Numbered from the stretch's first letter, positions 1-8,096 are shown. The stretch is 23,003 bases of DNA from JBGTBQ01 sp041749275 (GCA_041749275.1 JBGTBQ010000464.1:1-23003); one strand, 5' to 3'. Notes: generated by a model not told the origin, from the letters alone. Made by a program: numbers and translations.

Positions 1-1282
1 GCTCGGCGATTTGCGCGCGCGGCGCGGTGGGTTGCAGTCCGGCGTAGCGCGCAAGCGCGCGGCGCGTGCGTGCGTAGATGTTCTCGACGGCGAGGTCGTA
101 GGCGCGCGCGCGTTCCTGCAATTCGGCCATCGAGGCGACGAATTCGAGTTTCGAGCGGCGGTCAACGTGCGGCGCGGGAAGCGGGCGCGCGAACCTGCGC
201 CCCCGCGTCCAGAGGACGGCGAGAAGGATGACGCCGGCCTGCGCGAAAATCCAGAGGACGGGCGTGCCGGCGAAGTAGGCGAAGACGGGGTTTCGCGTCG
301 AGCCGTGGCCGTGGTGATACTCGTCGAAGGCGATGGAGCCGCCCGCGCCCGCGACGACGTTCGCGGCGAGATGCAAGTTGTCCGAGAGTTTGATGCCGCC
401 GTTCGAGACGATGTAAGGGTCGCTCAAAATCACGATGCGCCCGCTCCCGTAAGCATAGTCAATGAGCAGCGAGCCGGGGCCATCGCGCCCGTCCGCAAGG
501 TGCTCGACGGGCGCGGGCGATTGCGCTTCTTCATCTGGCGGTTCAGCCGTCTCGCCGACGATGGTGACGACTCCGCTGGCCGGCGTCGGCATCGGCTCCG
601 GCGGCGGCGGCGGCTCGTCCTCCTCCAACCACTCGTCATCGCTTTCGCCATCCACGTTGACAGGCGTGGGCTTCGGCGGCGGCGCTGTGCCATCTGCTAT
701 AGCCGTTTTCTTCTCTCCAATCGGATAGACGTGCAGGCGACCGGCGAAACGCGAGCGCGCGACCTGCGCCACGTCGCGCACGAGAAAGGTCGGCTGCGCG
801 GGCGCGACGAGCGGCACGCCGCGCGTCATCGTCTCGACGTTGTCGGAGCGCACGTCGGGGCCGGGGTACTCGGGCAGCTCCGACGAGACGCGCCAGCGCC
901 CGGACGCGGGCAACAGCACCGACTGCGGCACGCGGTCAATGATGACGAGCCGCCCGCCCAGCTCGACCCAGCGCAGGATTTTGTCGGCGTCCTCCTTCTC
1001 GATGTCGAGCCGTGTCTTCCCCACGATGACGAAGTTAGCGGGCGCCGCCGAACTGTCGAGCAAGTCCATGGGCCGGCCCCAGCGCGACACCTCGTAGCCG
1101 GACTGTTGCAGGTATTCGTAGAAGGCGCGCGTGCCGGTTGCGTCTGCGTTGAAGGTCGAGCGGTCGGGGTCGAATTCCGTCAACACTTCGCGCTCGACGC
1201 GCACGTAAGACGCGGCGTTCAGCGCGATGAGGATGACCAGCATCAGCGCGATGGTTAGGAAGATGGCTAAACGTCCACGCAT
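1..1282 (-). CDS. DUF4350 domain membrane protein, C-terminus beyond left edge
   Basis: The frame is open from an ATG at 1282 to the left edge, about 427 codons with no stop, so the C-terminus is missing. It starts MRGRLAIFLTIALMLVILIA, a single N-terminal membrane anchor (about residues 5-22). An extracytoplasmic region follows with the DUF4350 pattern: LTEFDPDRSTFNADATGTRA near residue 35, a GRLVIIDRV strand, and YGSGRIVILSDPYIVSNGGI near 280. A Pro/Glu-rich linker lies around residues 215-250. A second membrane segment is near 335-357 (TPVLWIFAQAGVILLAVLW), followed by a basic tail. DUF4350 proteins usually occur with DUF4129, MoxR ATPase and DUF58 genes in operons of unknown biochemical role. 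The gene lies 18 bp downstream of the zinc-finger gene and is presumably co-transcribed. No clear Shine-Dalgarno sequence is seen. The long plus-strand frame over the same bases is an antisense artefact of GC-rich codon use. Confidence 0.85.
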   Translation of the reverse strand, partial: MRGRLAIFLTIALMLVILIALNAASYVRVEREVLTEFDPDRSTFNADATGTRAFYEYLQQSGYEVSRWGRPMDLLDSSAAPANFVIVGKTRLDIEKEDADKILRWVELGGRLVIIDRVPQSVLLPASGRWRVSSELPEYPGPDVRSDNVETMTRGVPLVAPAQPTFLVRDVAQVARSRFAGRLHVYPIGEKKTAIADGTAPPPKPTPVNVDGESDDEWLEEDEPPPPPEPMPTPASGVVTIVGETAEPPDEEAQSPAPVEHLADGRDGPGSLLIDYAYGSGRIVILSDPYIVSNGGIKLSDNLHLAANVVAGAGGSIAFDEYHHGHGSTRNPVFAYFAGTPVLWIFAQAGVILLAVLWTRGRRFARPLPAPHVDRRSKLEFVASMAELQERARAYDLAVENIYARTRRALARYAGLQPTAPRAQIAE

Positions 1283-1300
1283 CCGGGAATTTGGTGAGGA

Positions 1301-1549
1301 TCAGCTAAATGCCGTGACCAAAATTTCTCGCTTACCGCGCGCTGTAGCGTAACTAACCTCGCCGCTCAGAGTCTCGTTCGCCAAGTTCTGAACTTCCCGC
1401 GCCGTCTCTTCATCCAGATACGGCTCGCCGCAATTCCTGCACACGCGCGCCGGTATGTCTGTGATGAGCAGGATCGCTTGACCGCGCTCGATAGGCAGGA
1501 TCGTTGACCCTTTCTTAAAGCGATTATGTTTACAAATCAGGCATTTCAT
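1301..1549 (-). CDS. YgiT-type zinc finger protein (MqsA-like antitoxin candidate)
   Basis: This 82-aa protein begins MKCLICKHNRFKKG and has two CxxC pairs (C3/C6 and C37/C40, the second in RVCRNCGEPYLDEETA). That is the YgiT/MqsA N-terminal zinc-finger signature. The DNA-binding helix-turn-helix of full MqsA is absent, as is usual in the short form. I chose the ATG at 1549 over the in-frame GTG at 1570 because family members start at MKCxxC and because this ATG lies just after the upstream stop (1556-1554). Its immediate partner is a DUF4258 gene, the usual toxin-side neighbour of such zinc fingers in predicted type II toxin-antitoxin pairs. By analogy it would bind and neutralise that partner and might repress the operon. 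The antitoxin activity is inferred, not shown. The base composition is less GC-rich than the flanking membrane-protein genes. Confidence 0.8.
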   Translation of the reverse strand: MKCLICKHNRFKKGSTILPIERGQAILLITDIPARVCRNCGEPYLDEETAREVQNLANETLSGEVSYATARGKREILVTAFS

Positions 1550-1553
1550 ACAT

Positions 1554-1826
1554 TCACCTGCGACGCTCACGAAAGGCCGCTTTCCAGCGTTTGCTGTCCG
1601 GCTCGTAAGCCGTCACAACCATCGTTTCACCCGCCGCCGGATCGTCTTCGCCGACAACGTGAATCGGTCTTTGCCCAGCCCATCCCAGCATGAGATAACG
1701 CGGCGGCGAATCGGCCTTATACTCTTCGATCAACTCGCCATTCTCCAACACGTCGCGCACTTCGGCAACACTGATTCCGCGTTCAACCATATGCTTCAAA
1801 ATATATGGCGGATAAACTATTTTCAC
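1554..1826 (-). CDS. DUF4258 domain protein (toxin candidate)
   Basis: This 90-aa protein begins with GTG at 1826 (KIVYPPYILKHMVERGISVAEV) and ends in a basic tail (KRWKAAFRERRR). The order is typical of DUF4258: an N-terminal helix with HMVERGIS, then VLENGELIEEYKADSPPRYL, GQRPIHVVGE and a final MVVTAYEPD strand. DUF4258 is commonly paired with YgiT-type zinc fingers and is regarded as a RelE/MqsR-like putative RNase toxin; activity here is inferred. The GTG start overlaps the TGA of the upstream DUF4129 gene in a GTGA tetranucleotide (1826-1823), so translation is probably coupled. The downstream zinc-finger start lies only a few bases after the stop. An internal ATG (HMVERG) would give a protein truncated before the conserved N-terminus, so the GTG is preferred. 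Confidence 0.8.
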   Translation of the reverse strand: MKIVYPPYILKHMVERGISVAEVRDVLENGELIEEYKADSPPRYLMLGWAGQRPIHVVGEDDPAAGETMVVTAYEPDSKRWKAAFRERRR

Positions 1827-2890
1827 TTAACACTCAACGCCTGACGACAACGCGTGCGAAAGTCGGCCCAGTCCGATTGATCAGCTTCTTCGAGACCGTA
1901 CCAGTGGCGCTCGAAGCCCGAGGTGAGCGGCTGCATCTCTTCGTAGAGTTGCGGCGGCGCGGTTTTCCGCACGGCGCGGAGGTAATCGCGGTTCGTGTTG
2001 TGCTGCGCGAGACGGATGATTTTGCGGTCGCCGAGTTCGCAGAGCAGCGCGATATATGCTTTGCGGATCGCGCCGCGCAGATTGCCCTCGCGCGCGAGCA
2101 GCTCCGCCTCCGTCAAAAGGTCGGAGACCGTTACTTCAGGCGCGAGGTGCTCGCCGAGGACGATGCGCGCCTCTTTCGGCGTGGTCGTCTTCAATAGGTT
2201 GCGGCGGCGCAGCCAGTATTTCCAGAGGATGAAAGCGATGAGCGCGACGGCGAGGGCGAGAATCACGTACTGCGCGACCGGCGAGAGGCGGCCCGTGCGG
2301 CCCGGCTGGAGCGGCCTCACGTTGGGGAAAAGGTCGGCGACCCACTCGAAGATTTGCCGGAGAAGGCGTTGGAGCGCGCCGCCCTCGGCGGCCTCGCGGT
2401 TGTATTCCTTGCCGCGCAGGATTGACGCCAGCCGCCCCTTCTCGGCGTCCTTGTCGCGCGGCTTATCCGCGGCTCCGCCGACGCTCTCCGCGAGCCGCGC
2501 TTCGAGCGCGTGCAGACGCTCGGCGATGCGCGTCAGCGACGCGGCGCGCTCTTCGGCGGAGAGTCGCTGCGTGGACTTCTCGTAATCGTCGAGCGCGCGA
2601 TGGAGCCACTCGTTGTTGACGATGGTCGTGCCGCCCGCGTGCTCGACCTTTTCGGTCGCGGGGAGGAGCCGGCGCACCTCCGCGAACGTCTCGGCCTCGA
2701 ACTCCGTGTCCGACTCTCCGGTTGACGCGGTGTGCGCGTCCACGGCAATCATGGCCTTGTGCACGCGCGAGCGATAGTCTTCGAGCGAAGCGCCCGCCGC
2801 CGAGGTCGCCGCGAGAAACACGCACAGCACGACGAAGGCCGCCGCCCTCGCGCGTTCAGACGAGACTTTTCTCCGCGCCACTCTCATCAT
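1823..2890 (-). CDS. DUF4129 domain membrane protein
   Basis: The protein has 355 aa. A signal-like N-terminus (AAAFVVLCVFLAATSAAGA, about residues 16-34) precedes a helical extracytoplasmic domain rich in Arg, Glu and Ala (35-200). One membrane helix follows (SPVAQYVILALAVALIAFILW, about 203-223), then a basic stop-transfer RRR. The C-terminal DUF4129 domain (about 250-350) contains AREGNLRGAIRKAYIALLCELGDR, HNTNRDYLRAVR and FERHWYGLEEAD. DUF4129 is of unknown function and is typically encoded beside DUF4350, MoxR and DUF58 genes. I place the start at the ATG at 2890, whose A is also the last base of the upstream TGA (TGATG), which gives a coherent signal peptide. The same frame continues upstream to 3223, but there it only shadows the membrane-protein gene. 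The stop overlaps the GTG of the DUF4258 gene. Confidence 0.85.
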   Translation of the reverse strand: MMRVARRKVSSERARAAAFVVLCVFLAATSAAGASLEDYRSRVHKAMIAVDAHTASTGESDTEFEAETFAEVRRLLPATEKVEHAGGTTIVNNEWLHRALDDYEKSTQRLSAEERAASLTRIAERLHALEARLAESVGGAADKPRDKDAEKGRLASILRGKEYNREAAEGGALQRLLRQIFEWVADLFPNVRPLQPGRTGRLSPVAQYVILALAVALIAFILWKYWLRRRNLLKTTTPKEARIVLGEHLAPEVTVSDLLTEAELLAREGNLRGAIRKAYIALLCELGDRKIIRLAQHNTNRDYLRAVRKTAPPQLYEEMQPLTSGFERHWYGLEEADQSDWADFRTRCRQALSVK

Positions 2891-4008
2891 CACTCCATCA
2901 GGCCGAGGACGGAGTCCGACCTCTTTCTCTCCACGTAATCGTCCCCCACTTCGCTCTTCCGCGTCTTCAACCGAGTGACGATGGCCGGGGCCAACGGCAC
3001 GTTCAACCCGACGGGAAGTGTGGGCATGTCGCCGAGTCTTTGGGCGGCCATCAACTCCACGTCGTAGCCTTCGTGCCGCACACGCTCGTCCACGTAGAGC
3101 AGCGAGAGGCCGATCATCCAGATGGGCGCGAGCAGGATGACGCTCAGTTGCAGCGCGACCTGATAGCTGACCGAGGCCCACGCCGGAACGCGCTCCGAGC
3201 CGGTTCCCCACAACAACTGCCACAAATCAACGCCGTTCAGATAGGCGAGCCAGCCGAGCGGGACGAGGAGAATCATCAACACCGAGTAGGTTGCGAAGAA
3301 CGTGAAGATGAACATCGCCATTAGCCGTCGCACATTCCCGCGCGCGAGTTCCACGCTGCGACCGATGGAGTTGAAGACGCCCTTCCCCTCGACCATCATC
3401 ACCTGCGGCACATATGCCACGCGCCCCGCCAATAAGAAGAAGAGGTAGAGCGCGCCGTACGCGGTTCCGAGGTAGAAGATGAGACTCGCCACCGCCACGA
3501 ACCACGGCGCCGTCGCGGGGGCCGCGAACGCCATCACGACGACGAAGATCATCAGCACGATGAACCACGCGAAGAAGGCCACGCCGGCGCTGAAGGTCGC
3601 GCACAGCATCATCGCCACGGTCGCGCCGAGCAAACCCCAGAAACGCGAGCGCACGTTCCGGTAGATGGCCCGCGCCGTCACCGGTTCCCCGCGCAGCAGG
3701 TGCATCACGAGATTTCGTGTCGCCCCGCCGAGCACGATCAACTGGAACATGAAGCCGAGAAAGCGGAGCAGGAGCGCGAAGGCCGAGAGCAGGAAGTAGA
3801 TGACCAGCTTCTCCTCGGCCCCGGTCGCGCTCGCCGCCTGAATGGCGATAGTCCACAGCACGACCCCGACGGTCTGAACCATGATCGGTGGGGCGGAGGC
3901 GCGGATGAGCGGTGTGAAGTGGCGCCGGTAGAAGCGCACCGTGCGGTCAATAAGGTCACCCGCGCCGAGCGGCGCGAGTGGCAGTTGACCAACAGTTAGT
4001 GTTGACAT
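2890..4008 (-). CDS. Polytopic membrane protein, first gene of the DUF4129/DUF4350 operon
   Basis: This 372-aa protein has about six hydrophobic segments (roughly residues 40-58, 68-95, 122-158, 166-196, 228-256 and 282-306) between hydrophilic ends. The N-terminal LGAGDLIDRTVRFYRRHFTP and the LLYVDERVRHEGYDVELMA after the last helix resemble the family annotated as glycerophosphoryl-diester-phosphodiesterase membrane domain or DUF7544-like proteins. These usually end their membrane part with a Y-D-x-R-V-R-x-E-G pattern. No catalytic residues are recognisable, so a scaffold or permease-like role is as likely as an enzyme. It starts with ATG at 4008, preceded by no convincing Shine-Dalgarno sequence. 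It ends by one-base overlap with the DUF4129 start, so it probably heads the operon. The 508-bp gap upstream is shared with the divergent TonB receptor. Confidence 0.8.
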   Translation of the reverse strand: MSTLTVGQLPLAPLGAGDLIDRTVRFYRRHFTPLIRASAPPIMVQTVGVVLWTIAIQAASATGAEEKLVIYFLLSAFALLLRFLGFMFQLIVLGGATRNLVMHLLRGEPVTARAIYRNVRSRFWGLLGATVAMMLCATFSAGVAFFAWFIVLMIFVVVMAFAAPATAPWFVAVASLIFYLGTAYGALYLFFLLAGRVAYVPQVMMVEGKGVFNSIGRSVELARGNVRRLMAMFIFTFFATYSVLMILLVPLGWLAYLNGVDLWQLLWGTGSERVPAWASVSYQVALQLSVILLAPIWMIGLSLLYVDERVRHEGYDVELMAAQRLGDMPTLPVGLNVPLAPAIVTRLKTRKSEVGDDYVERKRSDSVLGLME

Positions 4009-4170
4009 GAGCTTTGGCGAATCGAGATTTTCCGCGAGTCAATCCGCTGAGATCGTAGCGGATTCTATCATGGCAAACTTGAATCCTCCGTTCGCCATTT
4101 TCGGGACGCAGCTAGATTGTCGGCCAGAACTTTATCCAAAAAATTAAATAACCAAATCCAACAATCTGAA

Positions 4171-4188
4171 TTTCATCTTATGATGAAA
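4171..4188. promoter_or_regulatory. Palindrome upstream of the sigma-54 promoter, possible activator site
   Basis: TTTCATC and GATGAAA form perfect 7-bp arms separated by TTAT, about 80 bp upstream of the -24 element of receptor 1. Sigma-54 promoters need an upstream site for an enhancer-binding activator, and this position and symmetry would suit one. No matching palindrome was found upstream of receptor 2, so the assignment is tentative. Confidence 0.3.
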
Positions 4189-4267
4189 ACTAATTTGGCC
4201 CATCCCCATCCGAGCTAAGAGTCATTCTGGCAAGCAGTTAAGGAGGCGGCGAAGAGGCTGCGCGGAC

Positions 4268-4284
4268 TTGGCATAATCCTTGCA
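4268..4284 (+). promoter_or_regulatory. Sigma-54 (RpoN) promoter of TonB receptor 1
   Basis: TTGGCATAATCCTTGCA matches the -24/-12 consensus TTGGCACG-N4-TTGCW at nearly every position. The invariant GG (4270-4271) and GC (4282-4283) are separated by exactly 10 bp. Transcription would start near 4295, about 220 nt upstream of the ATG at 4517. No competing sigma-70 promoter is obvious. Confidence 0.65.
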
Positions 4285-4502
4285 CATTTCGATTTATAGG
4301 TGTTTCGTCGAAAATTCTCAACTCTACTTTTTTTGGAATTTTAGATTGATCCATGCGGCTCTAATAAAGATTCTGGTCTTGTCGGAATCTGTGGCAAGCG
4401 AAGCCCGGCGAAGCGAAATATATCTCATCGGACTCCGGCTTAAGAAGAGAGTTAAGCTCTTCAAATCTTTCTCCACCTTTCAACGATTGACGGTTAACGT
4501 CA

Positions 4503-4510
4503 AAGGAGGT
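4503..4510 (+). promoter_or_regulatory. Strong ribosome-binding site fixing the start of TonB receptor 1
   Basis: AAGGAGGT is a full-length anti-Shine-Dalgarno match, 6 nt before the ATG at 4517. It selects that ATG over the longer in-frame extension that begins near 4280. Confidence 0.85.
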
Positions 4511-4516
4511 TTCCAA

Positions 4517-7500
4517 ATGTCATTTCTGTTACCGCGCGGGGTTCGTGCCGTCACAAGCATGGTCGCAACCCTGTTTGCGTTAGCCACTTTCTCGGTCGCT
4601 GCCTTCGCGCAACAGGAGACAGGCCAAATTACGGGAACGGTTGCGGACCCGAATGGCGCGGCGGTGGCGGGAGCCACTGTTACGGCCAAGAATGTCGGAA
4701 CCAAGGCCGAGCGCATTACCACGACGAACAGCGAAGGCTTCTACCAGATCACCAACCTGCAACCGGGCCTCTACGAGATCACAGCGAACGCTCCGGGCTT
4801 CGAGCCCGGCACGCAGCGGGCGCAGGTCACGGTCGGTGGGCGCCTCACGCTCAACGTTCCGCTGGGTATTGCGGCGGTCGCCGGTGAGGTCACAATTGTC
4901 GCGGGCGAGGGAGGCGTCTCGGTTAACACGACGGATCAACAATTGTCCACTGTCGTGAACAACCGGCAGATCCGCGAATTGCCCACCGTCACCCGCAACC
5001 CATATGCACTGGTCGCGCTGTCAGGCAACGTCGCCAACGACAGCAGTGCGCGCGGCACCGGCTTCGCTATCAACGGTCAACGTTCGGCGAGCACGAGCAT
5101 CCTTCTCGACGGCGCGGAAAACGTTGACACCTTTACCGCCGGGGTCGGTCAGTCCGTCCCGCTCGATTCCGTGCAGGAGTTCCGCGTCATCACCGGCAAC
5201 TTCTCGGCTGAGTACGGACGCGCTTCGGGCGGCATCGTCAACGTCGCCACCATCGCCGGCTCGAACGACTTCCACGGCACGGGGTACGGATTCAACCGCA
5301 TCTCGAAGCTGGCCTCGAACGGTTTCGATAACAACGCGCGCGGCATCGCGCGCCCCGTCTTCACGCGCAACCAGTTCGGCTACTCGGTGGGCGGTCCCAT
5401 CATCAAGGACAAGCTCTTTTTCTTCAACAACACAGAGTGGATTCGAGTTCGCAGCGGCGGTTCACGAGTCGCGTGGGTTCCCACCCAGCAACTCCTCACC
5501 GCGAGCGCTCCCGCAACGCGGGCGTTCTTCGCTCCCTACACGGTTAACGGGTCGCCGGGCGTCACCCGCACCGCCGCTCAGGTGGTGGCGGATTTCGGCG
5601 GCGCGGCAGCCTTCCGGCCAACGCCCAACGCGCCGACAAACGCCTTTCTGGCGTTCGCCACGGCTAATCCCAATACCCCGGTTCTCCAGCAGGTGACCTT
5701 CTCCACGCCGCGAGACGTGGGCGGCGGCCTCCCGGAGAATGAATACCAAGTCGTCGCGCGCGTTGACTACAATCTGAGCGACAAAACGCAGATTTACGGT
5801 CGTTACGCGCTGCAAGATCAGGTGTTCTTTGATGGTACGAACGCTTTTAGTCCCTATCAGGGATTCAGCACGGGCGCTTTCAACTTCAATCAGAACTTCC
5901 TGCTCAGTCTGACGCACGCGTTCTCGGCGAACCTTGTCTCGCAGACCAAGGTAGGCTTCAACCGTCTGAATGGTGGACAACCGCTCGGCGATCAGCCGCT
6001 CGTGCCGACGCTTTATCTGAACGGAGCGAGAACGGTGACCCTTCAGGGTGTGCAGATTCTCTTCCCGGGTTATCTGCCCAACTCGCCCGGCAATGCCATC
6101 CCGTTCAACGGCGCGCAGAACCTGTACCAGTTAAATCAGGACACGACCTACACGAGCGGTAATCACACGTTCCGCTTCGGCGGTCAAGTCGTACACATCC
6201 GCGACAACAAGACCTTCGGCGCGTACTCATATGCGGTGGAGGCCCTCGGTACTACTGATGGCGAATCATTCAGCAACTTTGTAACCGGCAACCTCGCTTC
6301 GTTCAGCGTGGCGATTGATCCGGGCAACAGGTTCCCCGGCGATAGCATCCCGCTCCCCGTCGGCCCGCCCTCGTTTTCACGCAGCAACAGGTACAGCGAA
6401 TGGGCGGTCTATTTTAACGATGCCTGGCGCGTCTCTCCGACCGTGACCGTCAACGCGGGTCTGCGCTACGAGTATTACGGCGTGCAGCACAATGCCCGCA
6501 AAGAGCTGGACGCGAACTTCTATTATGGCACCGGCGCCACCTTCCAGGAGCGGATCCGCAACGGCAGGTTCATGCGCGCCATTGATAGCAGGTGCGGTGG
6601 CCTGTGGTGCCCGGATAAGAACAACTTCGCCCCACGCGTCGGCGTGGCGTGGGACATCTCGGGCGACGGCAAGACGAGCTTGCGCGGCGGCTATGGTGTT
6701 GCCTATGAACGCAACTTCGGAAACGTGACCTTCAACGTTCTCTTCAACCCGCCGAACTACGGCGTCGTCGCTCTGAGCGCCAACAGCCTCAACGCCGCCG
6801 GCGTGCTGGTTCCGGGAGATGTGCCGACACTGAGCGTCTCTATCGCCAACTACGGACCGTTTTCAGGGACCGGCCCGGCCCGGAGGTTCACTCCCGTGTC
6901 GGCGCGTCACGTTGACGAGAACGTCCGCAACGCTTACGCCCACTTCTGGAGCGCTTCGTTCCAGCACCAGATCAGTTCCAACACGGTCGCCTCGCTGGAG
7001 TATTCCGGCTCGGCGGGGAGAAGCCTGTATTCGATTGGTGACATCAACCGCAGCGGCGCCGCGCCAGTCTTCGGACTGCCGAATATCCCGAATGCCGTCG
7101 GGGTTACTACCAACCGGCTCAACCCGTTTGTCACCAGCCAGAACACGCGGCGCAACGATGGATACTCGAATTACGGCGCCCTGATTGCCTCGCTCGACAG
7201 CAACAACTTCCGTAACACCGGGCTAACGTTCACCGCTCGGTATACTTTCTCGGAAGCGAAGGATAATCTCAGCTCGACGTTCTCCGATACGGGGCAAACC
7301 TTCCACCTCGGCTTCACCGATCAGTTCAACCCGGACCTCGACTACGGCCCGGCGGACTTCGACGTGCGGCACCGTTTCTCCGGCAGCTTCAATTACGAGG
7401 TTCCGTTCCGGGGCAGCAGCGATGTCGCCAAACACCTGTTGGGCGGCTGGAGCCTTAACAGCACGTTCGTCGCCAGAACGGGTTTCCCGTTCACGATTTT

Positions 7501-7948
7501 TGATTGCACGTTCGCGGTCGTGACGTGCGCGCGCCTGACCCCGTCCGGCCCGGTTACCATCAACACGAACAACCCGCCGAGCGCCGGGGACGCGAACACG
7601 TTCACCATCGCTGACCTGAGCAATCAGACGATTAGGACATCCGGTAACCCGATCACCGGAACCTACAACTTCGGTCCCTACGATCCTAATATGGTCGGTC
7701 GTAATTCGTTCCAGGGTCCCGGCTTCTGGAATATGGACATAGGAGTCTACAAGAGGATTCGCTTCACCGAGCGGTTGAGCCTTCAGCTTCGCGCCGAAAT
7801 CTTCAACCTCTTCAACCATGCGAATCTGTACACTGACTATGGCAGTAGTGAGGTTAATGGTGGCGCTGTGCTCGGAAGGCGCGGCGTAACAGACAACCTT
7901 GCTTTGGAGCGTCGCAACGTACAGCTCGCCGCGAAGATTATCTTCTAA
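4517..7948 (+). CDS. TonB-dependent receptor, Oar-like, with carboxypeptidase-regulatory N-domain
   Basis: The protein has 1143 aa. A signal peptide (MSFLLPRGVR, a hydrophobic core, then VAAFA cut before QQ at about residue 31) is followed by a carboxypeptidase-regulatory-like beta domain (about 35-115: GQITGTVADPNGAAVAGATV, EGFYQITNLQPGLYEITA). The plug domain (about 130-260) includes INGQRSASTSILLDGAEN, VQEFRVITGNFSAEYGRASG and GIVNVATIAGSNDFHG. The remainder is a large outer-membrane barrel with periodic Tyr/Arg-rich strands such as GLRYEYYG and ISGDGKTSLRGGYGVAYERN. It ends RRNVQLAAKIIF, the terminal Phe typical of BAM substrates. Oar-like receptors of acidobacteria and myxobacteria sit in the outer membrane and are energised by TonB/ExbBD. 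The substrate cannot be read from the sequence. A sigma-54 promoter match lies upstream and a tandem hairpin terminator downstream. Function is secure at family level only. Confidence 0.93.
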   Translation: MSFLLPRGVRAVTSMVATLFALATFSVAAFAQQETGQITGTVADPNGAAVAGATVTAKNVGTKAERITTTNSEGFYQITNLQPGLYEITANAPGFEPGTQRAQVTVGGRLTLNVPLGIAAVAGEVTIVAGEGGVSVNTTDQQLSTVVNNRQIRELPTVTRNPYALVALSGNVANDSSARGTGFAINGQRSASTSILLDGAENVDTFTAGVGQSVPLDSVQEFRVITGNFSAEYGRASGGIVNVATIAGSNDFHGTGYGFNRISKLASNGFDNNARGIARPVFTRNQFGYSVGGPIIKDKLFFFNNTEWIRVRSGGSRVAWVPTQQLLTASAPATRAFFAPYTVNGSPGVTRTAAQVVADFGGAAAFRPTPNAPTNAFLAFATANPNTPVLQQVTFSTPRDVGGGLPENEYQVVARVDYNLSDKTQIYGRYALQDQVFFDGTNAFSPYQGFSTGAFNFNQNFLLSLTHAFSANLVSQTKVGFNRLNGGQPLGDQPLVPTLYLNGARTVTLQGVQILFPGYLPNSPGNAIPFNGAQNLYQLNQDTTYTSGNHTFRFGGQVVHIRDNKTFGAYSYAVEALGTTDGESFSNFVTGNLASFSVAIDPGNRFPGDSIPLPVGPPSFSRSNRYSEWAVYFNDAWRVSPTVTVNAGLRYEYYGVQHNARKELDANFYYGTGATFQERIRNGRFMRAIDSRCGGLWCPDKNNFAPRVGVAWDISGDGKTSLRGGYGVAYERNFGNVTFNVLFNPPNYGVVALSANSLNAAGVLVPGDVPTLSVSIANYGPFSGTGPARRFTPVSARHVDENVRNAYAHFWSASFQHQISSNTVASLEYSGSAGRSLYSIGDINRSGAAPVFGLPNIPNAVGVTTNRLNPFVTSQNTRRNDGYSNYGALIASLDSNNFRNTGLTFTARYTFSEAKDNLSSTFSDTGQTFHLGFTDQFNPDLDYGPADFDVRHRFSGSFNYEVPFRGSSDVAKHLLGGWSLNSTFVARTGFPFTIFDCTFAVVTCARLTPSGPVTINTNNPPSAGDANTFTIADLSNQTIRTSGNPITGTYNFGPYDPNMVGRNSFQGPGFWNMDIGVYKRIRFTERLSLQLRAEIFNLFNHANLYTDYGSSEVNGGAVLGRRGVTDNLALERRNVQLAAKIIF

Positions 7949-7955
7949 CTTGCGG

Positions 7956-8004
7956 GAGAACGTAAGCGTTCTCTGGGGGGAGCCTTCGGGCTCCCCAATT
8001 TTTT
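7956..8004 (+). terminator. Tandem hairpins with T-tract after TonB receptor 1
   Basis: A first hairpin GAGAACG-TAAG-CGTTCTC (7956-7973) is followed by GGGGAGCC-TTCG-GGCTCCCC (7977-7996), with a stable TTCG loop, and then AATTTTTT. This is a textbook Rho-independent terminator just after the stop at 7948. The next gene, from 8097, would then need its own promoter or read-through. Confidence 0.85.
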
Positions 8005-8096
8005 AGCAGAGCCGTGCGCTCGCCCCGTCGCTACCGCTTCGGGAACCGATCTGCCTGACCGTGGCGAAGACATCTCATCAGCGGAAAAGGTTTGGC

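Larger units (their letters stand above)
4009..4516. other. Divergent intergenic region with promoter elements, no gene
   Basis: This 508-bp, comparatively AT-rich region separates the minus-strand membrane operon from TonB receptor 1. It holds an inverted repeat ATCCGCT/AGCGGAT (4042-4048 and 4057-4063) just upstream of the minus-strand operon, a second palindrome TTTCATC-TTAT-GATGAAA (4171-4188) and a sigma-54 promoter match (4268-4284). The roughly 220-nt leader after that promoter ends in the receptor's Shine-Dalgarno sequence. An open frame runs into the receptor from 4280 but encodes no recognisable protein and bypasses the signal peptide, so I treat it as non-coding. Confidence 0.6.

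Noticed and set aside
11..1258. Long plus-strand open frame of 415 codons
   Set aside because: It is antisense to the DUF4350 gene, is extremely Arg-rich with no domain pattern, and the minus strand gives a coherent membrane protein.
2891..3223. N-terminal extension of the DUF4129 frame
   Set aside because: The added residues are Arg/Gly-rich, lie wholly inside the upstream membrane-protein gene, and would bury the signal peptide.
4042..4067. Promoter of the minus-strand membrane operon at TAGAAT (4067-4062) with the ATCCGCT/AGCGGAT dyad
   Set aside because: No -35 element at a usable distance, so I record the dyad but do not call a promoter.
4280..4516. In-frame extension of TonB receptor 1
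   Set aside because: It overlaps the promoter, lacks a ribosome-binding site and places 79 residues before a perfect signal peptide that has its own AAGGAGGT.
7223..7819. Minus-strand frame of 198 codons inside receptor 1, and similar antisense frames in the receptors
   Set aside because: They result from GC-rich third positions on the opposite strand; no motif, start signal or conservation pattern supports them.
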